Assembly (NCBI GenBank): GCA_020634155.1
Contig: JACKCI010000002.1
Coordinates: forward strand, 558,001-622,000
Origin: Anaerolineales bacterium
GTDB taxonomy: Bacteria > Chloroflexota > Anaerolineae > Aggregatilineales > J027
Reading direction: 5' to 3'
DNA: 64,000 nt
A program made the translations under genes and the position numbers. Of this stretch, positions 17,206 through 26,042 are shown piece by piece (the stretch's first letter is position 1; the number at the start of each line of letters is the position of its first letter). The notes beneath the pieces were generated by a model. The model did not search any database and was not told where the DNA came from. It was given only the letters and a program-made list of their open reading frames with translations.

Positions 17206-17991
17206 ATGGACAAGCAACCAACGCCCTCTGTGGCCGCCGTCCCCGGTGTCGATAGCCAAGTCTTGGATGAATATGGGGAACACTATTTCGAGAGCTACAA
17301 CTATGCCGATCGCGGGTTGGGCAAGTTCAGTATGTATTGGTTTGCCCGCCGCTACTATGCCGCACTTGTGCGCCGCTATGCCCCGACGACAGGCGGGAAA
17401 CTCCTCGAACTCGGCTGCGGATTAGGTCATCTCATCGGTCTTTTACAAGATGATTTTGCTTGTGTGGGGGTCGATATTGCGGCTTATGGGATTGAGCAAA
17501 CCAAGCGTAATGCCCCCAAAGCCGAGGCTTTTGTCCAGAGCGCTGATGACCTATCGCCCTTCGCTGATGGTGAATTTGCAGTGGTGGTGGCCCTACACTT
17601 GGTCGAGCATCTGCCTAATCCACAGCAGACCATCCAAGACATTCACCGCATTTTGCAGCCGAATGGGCTGTTTCTCTTCGCCACCCCCAACCCCGACTAT
17701 AGTCTGCGCCGCTTCAAAGACCCCCAAACCGATGCCATCGGTAAAGACCCTACCCATATCAACGTCCATCCGCCTACACAATGGCGCACATGGGCCGAGG
17801 ACGCGGGCTTTAAGATGATGCAGCACTTCGGGGATGGCCTATGGGATGTACCCTATTTGCCCTTACTACCCAAAGGGCTACAGTTTGGCTTCTTTGGGCT
17901 TCCAGCGCTATTTCAGGTTGTGACCCGAACCACATGGACACCCCTGCGTTATGGGGTCAATCAGATAGGTATTGCGCGAAAGGAGCGTTAA
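17206..17991 (+). CDS. class I SAM-dependent methyltransferase
   Basis: About 261 residues with motif I (LLELGCGLGHLIG), acidic motif II (CVGVDIAAYG) and a UbiE-like stretch (VVALHLVEHLPNPQQTIQDI, then HRILQPNGLFLFATPN). The start is ATG 17206, five bases after GGAGG; a GTG at 17194 would overlap that site. Methyltransferases of this form act on small molecules, lipids or sugars; the acceptor is not evident. It is followed after two bases by an SDR-like gene with its own AGGAG, so the two are probably co-transcribed and may act on the same compound. Confidence 0.87.
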   Translation: MDKQPTPSVAAVPGVDSQVLDEYGEHYFESYNYADRGLGKFSMYWFARRYYAALVRRYAPTTGGKLLELGCGLGHLIGLLQDDFACVGVDIAAYGIEQTKRNAPKAEAFVQSADDLSPFADGEFAVVVALHLVEHLPNPQQTIQDIHRILQPNGLFLFATPNPDYSLRRFKDPQTDAIGKDPTHINVHPPTQWRTWAEDAGFKMMQHFGDGLWDVPYLPLLPKGLQFGFFGLPALFQVVTRTTWTPLRYGVNQIGIARKER

Positions 17992-17993
17992 CC

Positions 17994-18725
17994 ATGAAGC
18001 GCATCTTTTGGCCTGCATTTATGGGGGGGGTAGTTTATTGGTTTTGGCGCTATCTATCGCCTGAACATTCTACCCTTGTCTTGCAGGATAAGGTTGTCAT
18101 TGTAACAGGGGCCTCATCTGGCATAGGGCAGGCGTTGGCAGCGGCCTTTGCACGGCGCGGGGCCAAAGTGGTATTAGTCGCGCTACGCCCTGAACGCCTT
18201 GAAGCTGTGCAATATGAGATTCAACCCTATGCCAGCGCGGTATTGCCGATTTGTGCTGATATTACAGACTCTGTTCAACGGGCCTCGATTATTGAGCAAA
18301 CACGAGCAGCCTTTGGCGGAATCGATGTGCTGGTCAATAGCATTGCGACGGGTGGCAATGTGACCCAAGCCACACCGGAGCAAATCCAAGCCATTATCGA
18401 GGTCAATCTGACCGCGACCATGTTATTGACGCACGAGGTTATTGGAGCCATGACGCAGGGGGGATACATCGTCAACATCACCGCTGAACGCTCTGCTAAT
18501 GCCGTTTTTTCTGCCAGCAAGTATGGTCTCTTGGGCTTTTCGCATGGTTTACGGCGTGAGTTGGTGGGAACAGGTATTCATGTGATGTTAGCCGTGCCAT
18601 CTGCTCAACGTATTGAGATGGATGCCGAGGCGGTAGTCAAAGGCTTGGTTCAAGGCAAGCAGGAATTGGTGTTGGGAAACATACCTGAGCAACTGCACTG
18701 GTGGCTAGAACGCCTAAACGCCTAA
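17994..18725 (+). CDS. short-chain dehydrogenase-like protein lacking the catalytic Tyr
   Basis: 243 residues from ATG 17994, with AGGAG upstream. The N terminus is hydrophobic (IFWPAFMGGVVYWFW) and probably anchors it to the membrane. The cofactor site is intact: VIVTGASSGIG at ~35-45 and Asp89-Ile90 in CADITD. The active site is not: YxxxK reads F172-S-A-S-K176, the segment expected to carry the catalytic Ser reads VNITAERS, and NNAG is replaced by VNSIATG. By SDR family knowledge, loss of the Tyr should remove ordinary oxidoreductase activity. It may be a dinucleotide-binding or regulatory protein. Its 3' end overlaps the facing NUDIX gene by four bases. Confidence 0.85.
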   Translation: MKRIFWPAFMGGVVYWFWRYLSPEHSTLVLQDKVVIVTGASSGIGQALAAAFARRGAKVVLVALRPERLEAVQYEIQPYASAVLPICADITDSVQRASIIEQTRAAFGGIDVLVNSIATGGNVTQATPEQIQAIIEVNLTATMLLTHEVIGAMTQGGYIVNITAERSANAVFSASKYGLLGFSHGLRRELVGTGIHVMLAVPSAQRIEMDAEAVVKGLVQGKQELVLGNIPEQLHWWLERLNA

Positions 18726-19225
18726 CCCCATGCGTTGTTGACCCAGCGATTAATCATCTGTTGGGTACTTTCAAAAGCAATGGACGGAAGGTTATCAGCG
18801 GTGTACCATGCCGCCTCCTCAACATCATCATTGGCTTGCAGATGTCCACCAATCATGCGTCCCTCGTAGATGATGATAATGGGTGCAACACGGATGTGGT
18901 TGGGTGTAAAAAAGACATCCAGCAGGCGCACAATCTCAATCTCAAGGCCCGTCTCTTCGAGCGCTTCACGGATGGCAGCAGCGTTAGGGGCCTCGCCCGC
19001 GTCAACATAACCACCCGGTAAGGCCCATTTACCCCGTTCTGGATCCACCGAGCGCTTGACTAATAACACTTTGTCGCCGTTACGGATGAACGTTACCGCT
19101 GCTACTTTGGGGTCATCAAAATGCACATGCTCACACGCCCCACAAACCCGCCGCACACGACCGTAGATAAAGCGGTCTTCCATTGGGGCACCGCAACGGA
19201 CACAATAGTTAATGCCACCAGCCAT
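18722..19225 (-). CDS. NUDIX hydrolase with N-terminal zinc ribbon
   Basis: 167 residues. A zinc ribbon (CVRC at 8-11 and CGAC at 28-31) precedes the NUDIX fold with a complete box (GGYVDAGEAPNAAAIREALE followed by ETGLEI), matching G-x5-E-x7-R-E-U-x-E-E-x-G-U. This architecture is shared with NADH-pyrophosphatase-like and ADP-ribose-type NUDIX enzymes, which cleave nucleoside diphosphates linked to another group. The start overlaps the end of the anti-sigma gene by 17 bases on the same strand, so it is the third gene of the sigma/anti-sigma operon. Confidence 0.92.
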   Translation of the reverse strand: MAGGINYCVRCGAPMEDRFIYGRVRRVCGACEHVHFDDPKVAAVTFIRNGDKVLLVKRSVDPERGKWALPGGYVDAGEAPNAAAIREALEETGLEIEIVRLLDVFFTPNHIRVAPIIIIYEGRMIGGHLQANDDVEEAAWYTADNLPSIAFESTQQMINRWVNNAWG

Positions 19226-20330
19226 AGAACAACACCCGTGATAGGAATTCGATAAATGCGTCCCACCATTCTAGCACAGGTGTCAATAGGTCAGCGGCGT
19301 TGCGGTCAGCATCCGTATTGGTGGTCGAAAAGGTGGCAATCGCCTCATCAGCGGCTTCACCTTCACCTTCACGTTCAGTAACCTCGGATTCCTCAGTGGC
19401 TGCGGTCATATCAATGGAACGCGCTGCTTCTGCACTCACTTGGGGTTCAGGAATGGTGGATGGCATTACCGCTGGCGCGACTTCAGTGTAGCCATCTGGT
19501 GGACTCATGCCGTCATCCGCCTCCATTCCGTCAGCACCGCCATCTCCACCTCCTGAGCCAACGCCTTGGGCATCCGTATCACCACCAGTTGCGCCAACAG
19601 CACTGCCCATGCCCAAAGCCTCTGTATCAGCAGTATTATCCGTCTCTGGATTCTCTATGACCTCCCCGCTACCGGGCGGGACAGGAACACTCGGCGGGAC
19701 AATCCCACCTGTTGCATCGGGAAAATCGTCTAAGGCTGCCGGTGGAGAGTAGGCGGGCATACCATCCTGCCCTTGGAACGCGGTCACATCCTCGATAGTG
19801 CCGCTGGCTAAGGCAAGTGTTGGGGCACTACTGGCGGTTGGTTGTGGCAAGGGGGTTACCGTCTGGGTCGGCAGGTTTGTTGCTATAGGCGCTTCGGCCA
19901 CTGCGGTCATTGCCAACGGTTGATCGGTTAGTTCTTGATCGACGACATTGGAATCAGCTAATTTAGAACTGGCTGGGCTATCTTGGCTTTGGTCTGCCTG
20001 TCCCCCAAGCATTACCGCAAACACCACTAACAGAAGTGCGGCTACACTCGCCAGCCCAGCCACACGACTGACCCAGCGTGTGTTTAGACTAATGATCCGT
20101 GCGGATGGCTTGGATTTAGCAAATTCGGCAGGGTCTAGGGTAAAGTTGCGGGGTGCTTTTAATGTAGGCAGACTCCGCACTAGCACCACAGTCGCTTGGA
20201 GGCTTTCAAGCTCTGCACGCAGGCGGGTATCCTGTTGAAGTCGTTGCTCAAGTGCCACCCGCTCAGTCGGTGAGAGTTGGTTATCGATATAGGCGGAAAG
20301 CGCCAGCAATTCGTCGGGTGTTGCGTTCAT
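19209..20330 (-). CDS. anti-sigma-factor-like membrane protein
   Basis: 373 residues. The N-terminal ~50 residues (LLALSAYIDNQLSPTERVAL) have the helical form of an anti-sigma domain, but without the His-x3-Cys-x2-Cys zinc ligands of the ZAS class. One transmembrane helix lies at ~88-109 (VAGLASVAALLLVVFAVML). The outer ~260 residues are low in complexity, rich in Gly, Asp, Glu, Pro and Thr, with GVGSGGGDGGADGMEADDG as the extreme, and end in a hydrophobic segment (FIEFLSRVLFYGWW). It probably holds the sigma factor of the next gene upstream at the membrane until a cell-surface signal arrives. The ribosome-binding site is AGGAA. Confidence 0.8.
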   Translation of the reverse strand: MNATPDELLALSAYIDNQLSPTERVALEQRLQQDTRLRAELESLQATVVLVRSLPTLKAPRNFTLDPAEFAKSKPSARIISLNTRWVSRVAGLASVAALLLVVFAVMLGGQADQSQDSPASSKLADSNVVDQELTDQPLAMTAVAEAPIATNLPTQTVTPLPQPTASSAPTLALASGTIEDVTAFQGQDGMPAYSPPAALDDFPDATGGIVPPSVPVPPGSGEVIENPETDNTADTEALGMGSAVGATGGDTDAQGVGSGGGDGGADGMEADDGMSPPDGYTEVAPAVMPSTIPEPQVSAEAARSIDMTAATEESEVTEREGEGEAADEAIATFSTTNTDADRNAADLLTPVLEWWDAFIEFLSRVLFYGWWH

Positions 20331-20347
20331 GGTAATTCCTATACAAT

Positions 20348-20971
20348 TTAGCTATTATTCAGACGAAATTGACTGGGCAAAAGTTCCTCTTTTCCCCGCA
20401 GGCAATCCCGCAAGCGTGCCCGCGCCCGACTCAATCTCGACTTAACGGTGCCAAGTGAAATATCAGTCATAGCTGAGACTTCCTCATAGCTCAACCCCTC
20501 AACATCCACCAATACCGCTACAATCCGATACGCATCATTCAACTGTTCCATACAATCCTCAATTGCGACCTGAAGTTCTTGGCGTTGGATGGCGCTTTCG
20601 GGTTCTTCAAACTTCGCCATCAAATGCAAATCGTGATCATCATCATTGCTAATAGGCAGCGTGTCCATCTCGAAATCTTCAATCATGCCATCGAGCGAGG
20701 TGCTAGGGTAGCGTTTGCGACGCCGCAACTCGTCATAGCAAGCATTGGTCACAATCCGCATCAGCCATGCCTTGAAATTTTCACCTAGAAATTGGTCTAG
20801 TTTGCGAAAGGCCGATATGAAGGCCGTTTGGGTCGCATCCGCAGCACCATGCGCGTCTTGTAGTATCCGATACGCCACACTATAGGCCATGTCTTGGTAG
20901 GCCAAAATCAACTCATTAAAGGATTCAACATCGCCCTGTTTTGCTGCGGTAACTAATGAAAATTCATCCAT
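20348..20971 (-). CDS. ECF-type RNA polymerase sigma factor
   Basis: 207 residues. Region 2 (FNELILAYQDMAYSVAYRIL; ADATQTAFISAFRKLDQF; WLMRIVTNACYDELRRRKRY) and region 4 (LSYEEVSAMTDISLGTVKSR) are both clear, with an acidic linker between them (EDFEMDTLPISNDDDHD). The start is ATG 20971. A longer reading to 21115 would be translated from the antisense of the tRNA-Leu gene and should be rejected. The gene begins the operon sigma - anti-sigma - NUDIX. Its start codon touches the -35 of the diverging tRNA promoter, so the two starts may interfere. Confidence 0.93.
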   Translation of the reverse strand: MDEFSLVTAAKQGDVESFNELILAYQDMAYSVAYRILQDAHGAADATQTAFISAFRKLDQFLGENFKAWLMRIVTNACYDELRRRKRYPSTSLDGMIEDFEMDTLPISNDDDHDLHLMAKFEEPESAIQRQELQVAIEDCMEQLNDAYRIVAVLVDVEGLSYEEVSAMTDISLGTVKSRLSRARARLRDCLRGKEELLPSQFRLNNS

Positions 20972-20999
20972 TGACGCCAGCCCAGAAAACTCGTATACT
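20971..20999 (+). promoter_or_regulatory. promoter of tRNA-Leu
   Basis: TTGACG (20971-20976) and TATACT (20994-20999) with a 17-bp spacer, 14 bases before the mature tRNA 5' end. The -35 shares a base with the start codon of the diverging sigma-factor gene. Confidence 0.82.
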
Positions 21000-21012
21000 A
21001 TCAGCCTTGTTA

Positions 21013-21094
21013 GCCGGAGTGGCGGAATTGGCAGACGCGCACGACTCAAACTCGTGTGGGGAAACCCGTGTGGGTTCGACTCCCACCTCCGGCA
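21013..21094 (+). tRNA. tRNA-Leu (anticodon CAA)
   Basis: Acceptor arms GCCGGAG (21013-21019) and CTCCGGC (21087-21093) pair fully, with discriminator A at 21094. The anticodon stem CACGA/TCGTG encloses the loop CTCAAAC, with anticodon CAA at 21047-21049 reading UUG codons. A long variable arm (TGGGGAAACCCGTG) marks it as class II, and the T arm is GTGGGTTCGACTCCCAC. CCA is not encoded; an A-run follows. Confidence 0.96.
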
Positions 21095-21188
21095 AAAAAA
21101 TTCTAAATCAGACATACAGAAGGCCGGAGCATGTTCATACCGGCCTTTATTTGTTATGATAGGGCGAGTATAGCAGGTCGGCGGGGTT

Positions 21189-21605
21189 ATGTCATTACTG
21201 CGGAGCTACTTTTTTACTGGACTTATTGCGCTCGTCTTGGGGATTGGCTTAGGCCTCTATTTGGGATGGATTCAGTTTCCATCTGAATACTCCAATGGGC
21301 AGATGTGCCAGCTTGAATGGAGCTATCAAGAATCCTATACCTTGATGATAGCACGCGGCTATCGTCAAGACCGCAATCTCAACAAAGCCTTGGAACGCTT
21401 GCGCCCCTTACGGGCAGTGGGGGTGACAGGCTGTGAAAATGAGCGCCCCTATAGAATTGACAATATCCCTGATTGGGTACAATACTTCACTGAGCAGCAA
21501 ATCAGTCGTGGGGCCGACCCGCAAGAAATCCGCGATTTAGTTGTACTCGCAGACGCCTTTGACCGCTTGACCCCGATTATGGAAGGCTTTCTGAGCGAAC
21601 CTTAA
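21189..21605 (+). CDS. membrane-anchored protein of unknown function (paralogue 1)
   Basis: 138 residues, not recognised. One N-terminal transmembrane helix (YFFTGLIALVLGIGLGLYLG) is followed by a soluble, helical domain (YTLMIARGYRQDRNLNKALE, then RLRPL). That domain resembles the corresponding part of the next protein (YILAIALDYAQQQDLDRTYD, then LLAEVD), so the two genes look like an old tandem duplication. The helices recall a single TPR-like pair. The stop codon overlaps the next ATG by one base (TAATG), which implies coupled translation. Confidence 0.75.
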   Translation: MSLLRSYFFTGLIALVLGIGLGLYLGWIQFPSEYSNGQMCQLEWSYQESYTLMIARGYRQDRNLNKALERLRPLRAVGVTGCENERPYRIDNIPDWVQYFTEQQISRGADPQEIRDLVVLADAFDRLTPIMEGFLSEP

Positions 21606-22513
21606 TGTCGGACGATTTGATTTATGAACCCAAAAACACGGGCAGCCTCCGAGCGCTGACCTTCGGTCTTGTGGCATTGTTGGCGCTGCTCGGCGGGATT
21701 GTGTTGGGCGCACTCTATGCCCGTGATGTCAGCCCCGTGGTTGAGCAAAACATCCGCCCCGACCAACTGCGCGAAGCTGACCAACAAGACTACATCTTAG
21801 CCATTGCCCTTGACTATGCCCAGCAACAAGACCTTGACCGCACGTATGACTTACTGGCAGAGGTTGACCCGCGCCGTGACCCCTTCCAGATTGCGGCAGA
21901 TACGGCCTGTTCGATTGTGCGGGCTGGACGTATCCAGACCAGTGCCGATATTGATGCAGTACGCCACCTCATTTCCATTTTTGAATTTCAGCCTGATGTC
22001 GAGGTAAGCTGCGATTTAAACGTCTTTGCGACCTCTATCCCGCCGACGATTATCACCCCGACCCCCTCGGTCACGGTTCCACCCTCGCCTACTCCTGTTG
22101 CCACCAAGACCCCCACACCCCAGCCCATTGACCTGACGCCCCAAGTCCCCACCGTTGAGCGCCCCACGCCCCAGACGGGTGAGTTTGAGGTATTGCAGAC
22201 CAGTCAGTTCTGCAATCCCAACAACAGCGGCGTGATTGAAATACGGGTGCGCGAGGCCAACACAGGCAATGAGATAAGCGGGGTGCAGGTTATGGTCTTT
22301 TGGAATACCAGCCGTGGGCGTGAAGAACAGGTCTTTTATACAGGTCTCAAGCCCAATCGTGGCGAGGGCTATGCTGATTTCACCATGAGCGCAGGCCTGA
22401 TTTACCAAGTGACCATTCCGGGGCGGAGTGATACCACCGACCGCCTTGAGGCCGTGCCGTGTGATGCTGATGGCACGCTCCGTTCCTACCAAGTCCTATT
22501 CCAATCACAATGA
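21605..22513 (+). CDS. membrane-anchored protein of unknown function (paralogue 2, with beta domain)
   Basis: 302 residues: a short cytoplasmic N terminus, a transmembrane helix (LVALLALLGGIVLGALYA), a helical domain like that of the upstream neighbour, a Pro/Thr linker (TPSVTVPPSPTPVATKTPTP), and a C-terminal beta-rich domain of ~110 residues (FCNPNNSGVIEIRVREANTG; GRGYADFTMS-like strands near GEGYADFTMS). The C-terminal domain has two Cys that could pair outside the cell. It is probably surface-exposed. It is followed after 12 bases by the GH1 gene, so the three may form one operon. Confidence 0.75.
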   Translation: MSDDLIYEPKNTGSLRALTFGLVALLALLGGIVLGALYARDVSPVVEQNIRPDQLREADQQDYILAIALDYAQQQDLDRTYDLLAEVDPRRDPFQIAADTACSIVRAGRIQTSADIDAVRHLISIFEFQPDVEVSCDLNVFATSIPPTIITPTPSVTVPPSPTPVATKTPTPQPIDLTPQVPTVERPTPQTGEFEVLQTSQFCNPNNSGVIEIRVREANTGNEISGVQVMVFWNTSRGREEQVFYTGLKPNRGEGYADFTMSAGLIYQVTIPGRSDTTDRLEAVPCDADGTLRSYQVLFQSQ

Positions 22514-22525
22514 GGATAAACCCTG

Positions 22526-23896
22526 ATGGCTGATGCACTGTACCGTTTTCCAGAAGGCTTTTTGTGGGGAACCGCCACCGCCGCCCACCATGTCGAAGGT
22601 AACTGTAACAATAGCTGGAGCCATTGGGAAAATCTGGAAAATGGCATTATCTACCAAAATCAGAAGCATGGCATTGCGGTTGATTGGTGGGGCGGGCGTT
22701 GGCGCGAAGACTTTGACCGGATGCACTATCTGGGGCATAACACCCACCGCCTCTCGATTGAATGGAGCCGCGTTGAACCCCAGCCGGGCGTGATTGATGA
22801 GGCCGCCGTGCGCCAATACCGCGAGATGCTGGAAGGGCTACACGAGCGCGGTATCCGCCCGATGGTCACGTTGCATCACTTCACTAACCCCATGTGGCTG
22901 GAGGATGAAGGGGGCTGGGTGGTGCCGTCGGTGGTAGACCGCTTCCAGCGCTGGACAGAGATTGTCGTTGAACACTTTGGGGATATTATTGACCTGTGGT
23001 GTACCTTCAATGAGCCGATGGTCTACGCCGTGCAAGCCTATTTAGTGGGCTTCTTTTACCCCGGTAAGCGCAACCCTTGGAAGATGTATCAAGCCGCCGA
23101 AATGTTGCTACGGGCGCACGCGGTGGCCTATCAGGTCATCAAAGAAAAATATCCCCAAGCTGAGGTGGGGCTTGCCAAGCATATCGTCATTTTTGACACT
23201 ATCTGGCCCCATTTCATCAATCGTGGTCCGGTGTGGCTGGCCCGCCGCATCTTTAACCAAGCCTTTTTAGATGCGCTGGCAACGGGTGAATTGCGGCTCC
23301 CCCTTCGTAAACGGGTGATGCTCCCTGACATTACCAATACTCTTGATTACATTGGCCTCAATTACTATCAGCGCTATCGGGGCGGCTTTTCACCAACGGC
23401 CCCTAAGACCTTCTTCTTGACCCAAACCCCTGACCCGGAGTCGCCGCCTTCCCCGCCGATGTGGGGCGAGATTTACCCCCAAGGCACTTTTGAGGTCATC
23501 AAAAATATGTGGCAAAAACTTCGCAAACCCATCTATATCACCGAGACAGGTACCCCAGATTTTGGCGATGATGTGCGGCGTTGGTATATCGCAATGGCCG
23601 TGCGGGAGATTTGGCGGGCGGTCAATTTCAATATCCCGGTAAAAGGCATTTACTATTGGACGTTGATGGATAATTTTGAGTGGATAGCAGCCTATAATCC
23701 TCAATTCCGCTTTGGCTTATATGCCACCGACTTTGAAACCCAAGCCCGCACCATTCGGCGCAGCGGGGAACTGTATCGGGCGATTTCCTTGGCAAATGGC
23801 CTCAGTAGCGAGATGGTGCGCGAGTATGTGCCGGAACTGACCGAGCGCCTCTTTCAAGGAGAACCCGGTCAGTCCGAAGTCAATCGCTCATCCTAG
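22526..23896 (+). CDS. GH1 family beta-glycosidase (beta-glucosidase-like)
   Basis: 456 residues, a complete GH1 barrel. The N-terminal signature is FPEGFLWGTATAAHHVEG. The acid/base is E163 (CTFNEPM) and the nucleophile is E340 (IYITETGTPD, against the common ITENG). HRLSIEWSRVEP and YYWTLMDNFEW are also typical. GH1 enzymes release glucose, galactose or other sugars from beta-glycosides with retention. No signal peptide is present, so it is cytoplasmic and probably acts on imported oligosaccharides. Its end overlaps the facing lipoprotein gene by four bases. Confidence 0.95.
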   Translation: MADALYRFPEGFLWGTATAAHHVEGNCNNSWSHWENLENGIIYQNQKHGIAVDWWGGRWREDFDRMHYLGHNTHRLSIEWSRVEPQPGVIDEAAVRQYREMLEGLHERGIRPMVTLHHFTNPMWLEDEGGWVVPSVVDRFQRWTEIVVEHFGDIIDLWCTFNEPMVYAVQAYLVGFFYPGKRNPWKMYQAAEMLLRAHAVAYQVIKEKYPQAEVGLAKHIVIFDTIWPHFINRGPVWLARRIFNQAFLDALATGELRLPLRKRVMLPDITNTLDYIGLNYYQRYRGGFSPTAPKTFFLTQTPDPESPPSPPMWGEIYPQGTFEVIKNMWQKLRKPIYITETGTPDFGDDVRRWYIAMAVREIWRAVNFNIPVKGIYYWTLMDNFEWIAAYNPQFRFGLYATDFETQARTIRRSGELYRAISLANGLSSEMVREYVPELTERLFQGEPGQSEVNRSS

Positions 23897-25929
23897 TTGA
23901 CGGTTGATTGCTCCCATAGGCCGTCGGCAGTAATGGGTTCAATCGCGTTGGGGTCTAGCTGGGGCGGTACATAATAGGTCACAGTGAGCGGGTCAAATGT
24001 GCCTTCAGTTGGGGCCTGTACCACGAATTGGGTGGAGGTCTTCACACCATAATCAGAGGCGCTTAACTCAAGGGTGTAGGTACCGGGTGCCAATGGTCCA
24101 GTTGGGTCGCCAATCCACAGGTCACTGACGCGCCCGTTGCTGACATACGACCACAGGCCACTCAATTGCACATTCACACCCGAATCCACCGATACCAAGT
24201 TGGCTTGGAAGGGCGTGCCGGATGGCATGTTGGTGAAGTTGAATTGAGCGTAGACATTGCCTGTGTCATGTGGGAAGGTGGCGCTAATAGCCCCGCCCTT
24301 GGTGGCGCTCATCTCAATCGGGCCAAGGGTGGGAACGACGGCGGCCTCAATCGTGAAGTTGCCGACGAGTACAGTGGCAGCATAGCCCTCTAGCTCGACC
24401 TGTGCTGACCAATTCCCAGACGCCAAGCCTTGTTGATTTTGCAGACCCGCGCTGGTAGCCCCACTGCTACCGAGCGACCATGTGGCGGTGTCGGTGCGAA
24501 CAACCGCGCCATTGTGCAACCATGTGATTTTCAAGGTCGAGTTGGCGGGGATATGGGCGAAGTTCCAACGAGCATAAAGCAAAGTTGAGCCAGCCGGAAA
24601 ACTGCTTTGGGCTGCGCTATCGGGGGCGATGCCGAAGCTCAGGGTATTGAAGGTGGGGTCGGGTTCATCAACAGCCTCAATCACAAAGCTATTGCGAACC
24701 ACCACACCCGGCTGCCCGACAATCGAGAACTCCGCATCATAGCTGCCACTGGCGAGGCCCTTGGTGTAGTCGTATAGCACGACATCGGTGACGGTGCCAT
24801 TGGTGCCATATTTGTTGAAGTCCCATAGCTCACGGGTATCAATGATGACCGTGCCATTATACTTCCACACCCGCCGAATCTCGGCCCGCAAGGGGATGTT
24901 GGCATAATCAAAGATGGCATAGACGGCTTGGGTGCCTGCTGGGAAGGTGGTTTGAGCGACGCCGCTGGCCCCGTTGCCAGTCGTATTGAAGCGCAGGCTG
25001 GTCAGTTGTGGGCCAAGGTTGCCTTCAATGGTAAAGGTGCTTTCGACTGCCACGCCCGTGAAATCGCGCAAGGTTATAACCACCCGATAGTTGCCCGGCT
25101 CCAAGCCATAGCCTGAATCGAAGTTATAGGTACGGATATGGGTTAGGCGTCCGCTTGAACCCCATGTCGAACTCCACGCTTCATCACGGGCAATAATCTG
25201 CTGACCGTTGCGATACCATACACGGCTCATGACGGCTCCAGTCGGGACATTGGTGAAGTCCCAACGGGCATAGACTTCTTCTGTGCCATAAGGGAAGGAC
25301 TGGGTCGCGGCTCCGGCACTACTAGAGCTAAAGCTGAGGTTGGTAAAGGTTGGGGTCGCTGCCGCGATGCTAAAGCGCCCGTCAAGCTGTACCCCGTAGC
25401 TCGGCAACTTAACCACCACATAGTAGTTGCCAGAGGCCAGCCCTGCTGTGTAATCATAGAGATGGATATGGGTCAGGCGTCCGGTTGTTCCCCAACTCGC
25501 GCTCCATGCCTCACTATTGGAAGCAACTAACGCGCCGTCTCGGTACCATTCGCGGGTCATTTGGGTGTTGGTTGGGACGTTGGCATAATTCCAACGGATA
25601 TAAACGTCTTTGGTGCCTTGTGGAAAGGCGCTGATCGTAGCCCCGCCAGCCGATGAACTGAAGCTTAAATCACTGAATGAGGGTCGGGCGGTACTGCCAC
25701 TCCCTGAACTCCCGCTACTCGATGATGTGGTCGGGGTGGGTGTAGGGGCTTGGGTTGCCGCAACTGCTTGGGTCGGGGTAGGTGTTTCTTCGCGGTCACC
25801 CCCAATGATAATCGGTACCGTCGGCACATTCGAGCGCGGGCTTTGGCTATCGTCTGCGCTCGATGTCAAGTTACATGCCAAAGCTGGCAGCAAACAGAGG
25901 GCCAACAGCAGCAGCAATTTCTTGGTCAT
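23893..25929 (-). CDS. surface lipoprotein with five tandem beta-sandwich-like repeats
   Basis: About 678 residues from ATG 25929; GAAGGA lies 12 bases upstream, and two earlier in-frame ATGs are less well placed. The signal peptide ends in a lipobox (LLLLALCLLPALAC), so Cys would be lipid-modified. A Thr/Pro/Ser linker follows, then five repeats of 105-118 residues. Each has a pattern like LSFSS-x-GGA, SFPxGTxxVYARWNFAN, a Trp/Tyr-rich strand, and LYDYTxGLASGNYxV. The repeats are diverged, with repeats 1 and 2 the most alike. No catalytic motif is visible. This is probably an adhesive or stalk-forming surface protein. I do not recognise a named family. Confidence 0.85.
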   Translation of the reverse strand: MTKKLLLLLALCLLPALACNLTSSADDSQSPRSNVPTVPIIIGGDREETPTPTQAVAATQAPTPTPTTSSSSGSSGSGSTARPSFSDLSFSSSAGGATISAFPQGTKDVYIRWNYANVPTNTQMTREWYRDGALVASNSEAWSASWGTTGRLTHIHLYDYTAGLASGNYYVVVKLPSYGVQLDGRFSIAAATPTFTNLSFSSSSAGAATQSFPYGTEEVYARWDFTNVPTGAVMSRVWYRNGQQIIARDEAWSSTWGSSGRLTHIRTYNFDSGYGLEPGNYRVVITLRDFTGVAVESTFTIEGNLGPQLTSLRFNTTGNGASGVAQTTFPAGTQAVYAIFDYANIPLRAEIRRVWKYNGTVIIDTRELWDFNKYGTNGTVTDVVLYDYTKGLASGSYDAEFSIVGQPGVVVRNSFVIEAVDEPDPTFNTLSFGIAPDSAAQSSFPAGSTLLYARWNFAHIPANSTLKITWLHNGAVVRTDTATWSLGSSGATSAGLQNQQGLASGNWSAQVELEGYAATVLVGNFTIEAAVVPTLGPIEMSATKGGAISATFPHDTGNVYAQFNFTNMPSGTPFQANLVSVDSGVNVQLSGLWSYVSNGRVSDLWIGDPTGPLAPGTYTLELSASDYGVKTSTQFVVQAPTEGTFDPLTVTYYVPPQLDPNAIEPITADGLWEQSTVN

Positions 25930-26004
25930 GGTGAAATTCATTCCTTCATTGTCTTCATAGGTGTTCATCTATAAAGACAAGGGAAAGATGCAGAAGGTTC
26001 CACA

Positions 26005-26035
26005 CCCAACGCCTAATTTTTCATTAAGCGTTGGG
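26005..26035 (-). terminator. hairpin after the M32 carboxypeptidase gene
   Basis: CCCAACGC (26005-26012) pairs with GCGTTGGG (26028-26035), extended by TAA/TTA, seven bases after the M32 stop on the minus strand. No U-run follows on that strand, so it may only stabilise the 3' end or separate the two genes. Confidence 0.5.
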
Positions 26036-26042
26036 CAGGCAA

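Noticed and set aside
20972..21115. A 48-residue N-terminal extension of the sigma factor
   Set aside because: It is antisense to the tRNA-Leu gene; the extension sequence is what any tRNA complement gives, and the sigma fold starts at ATG 20971.
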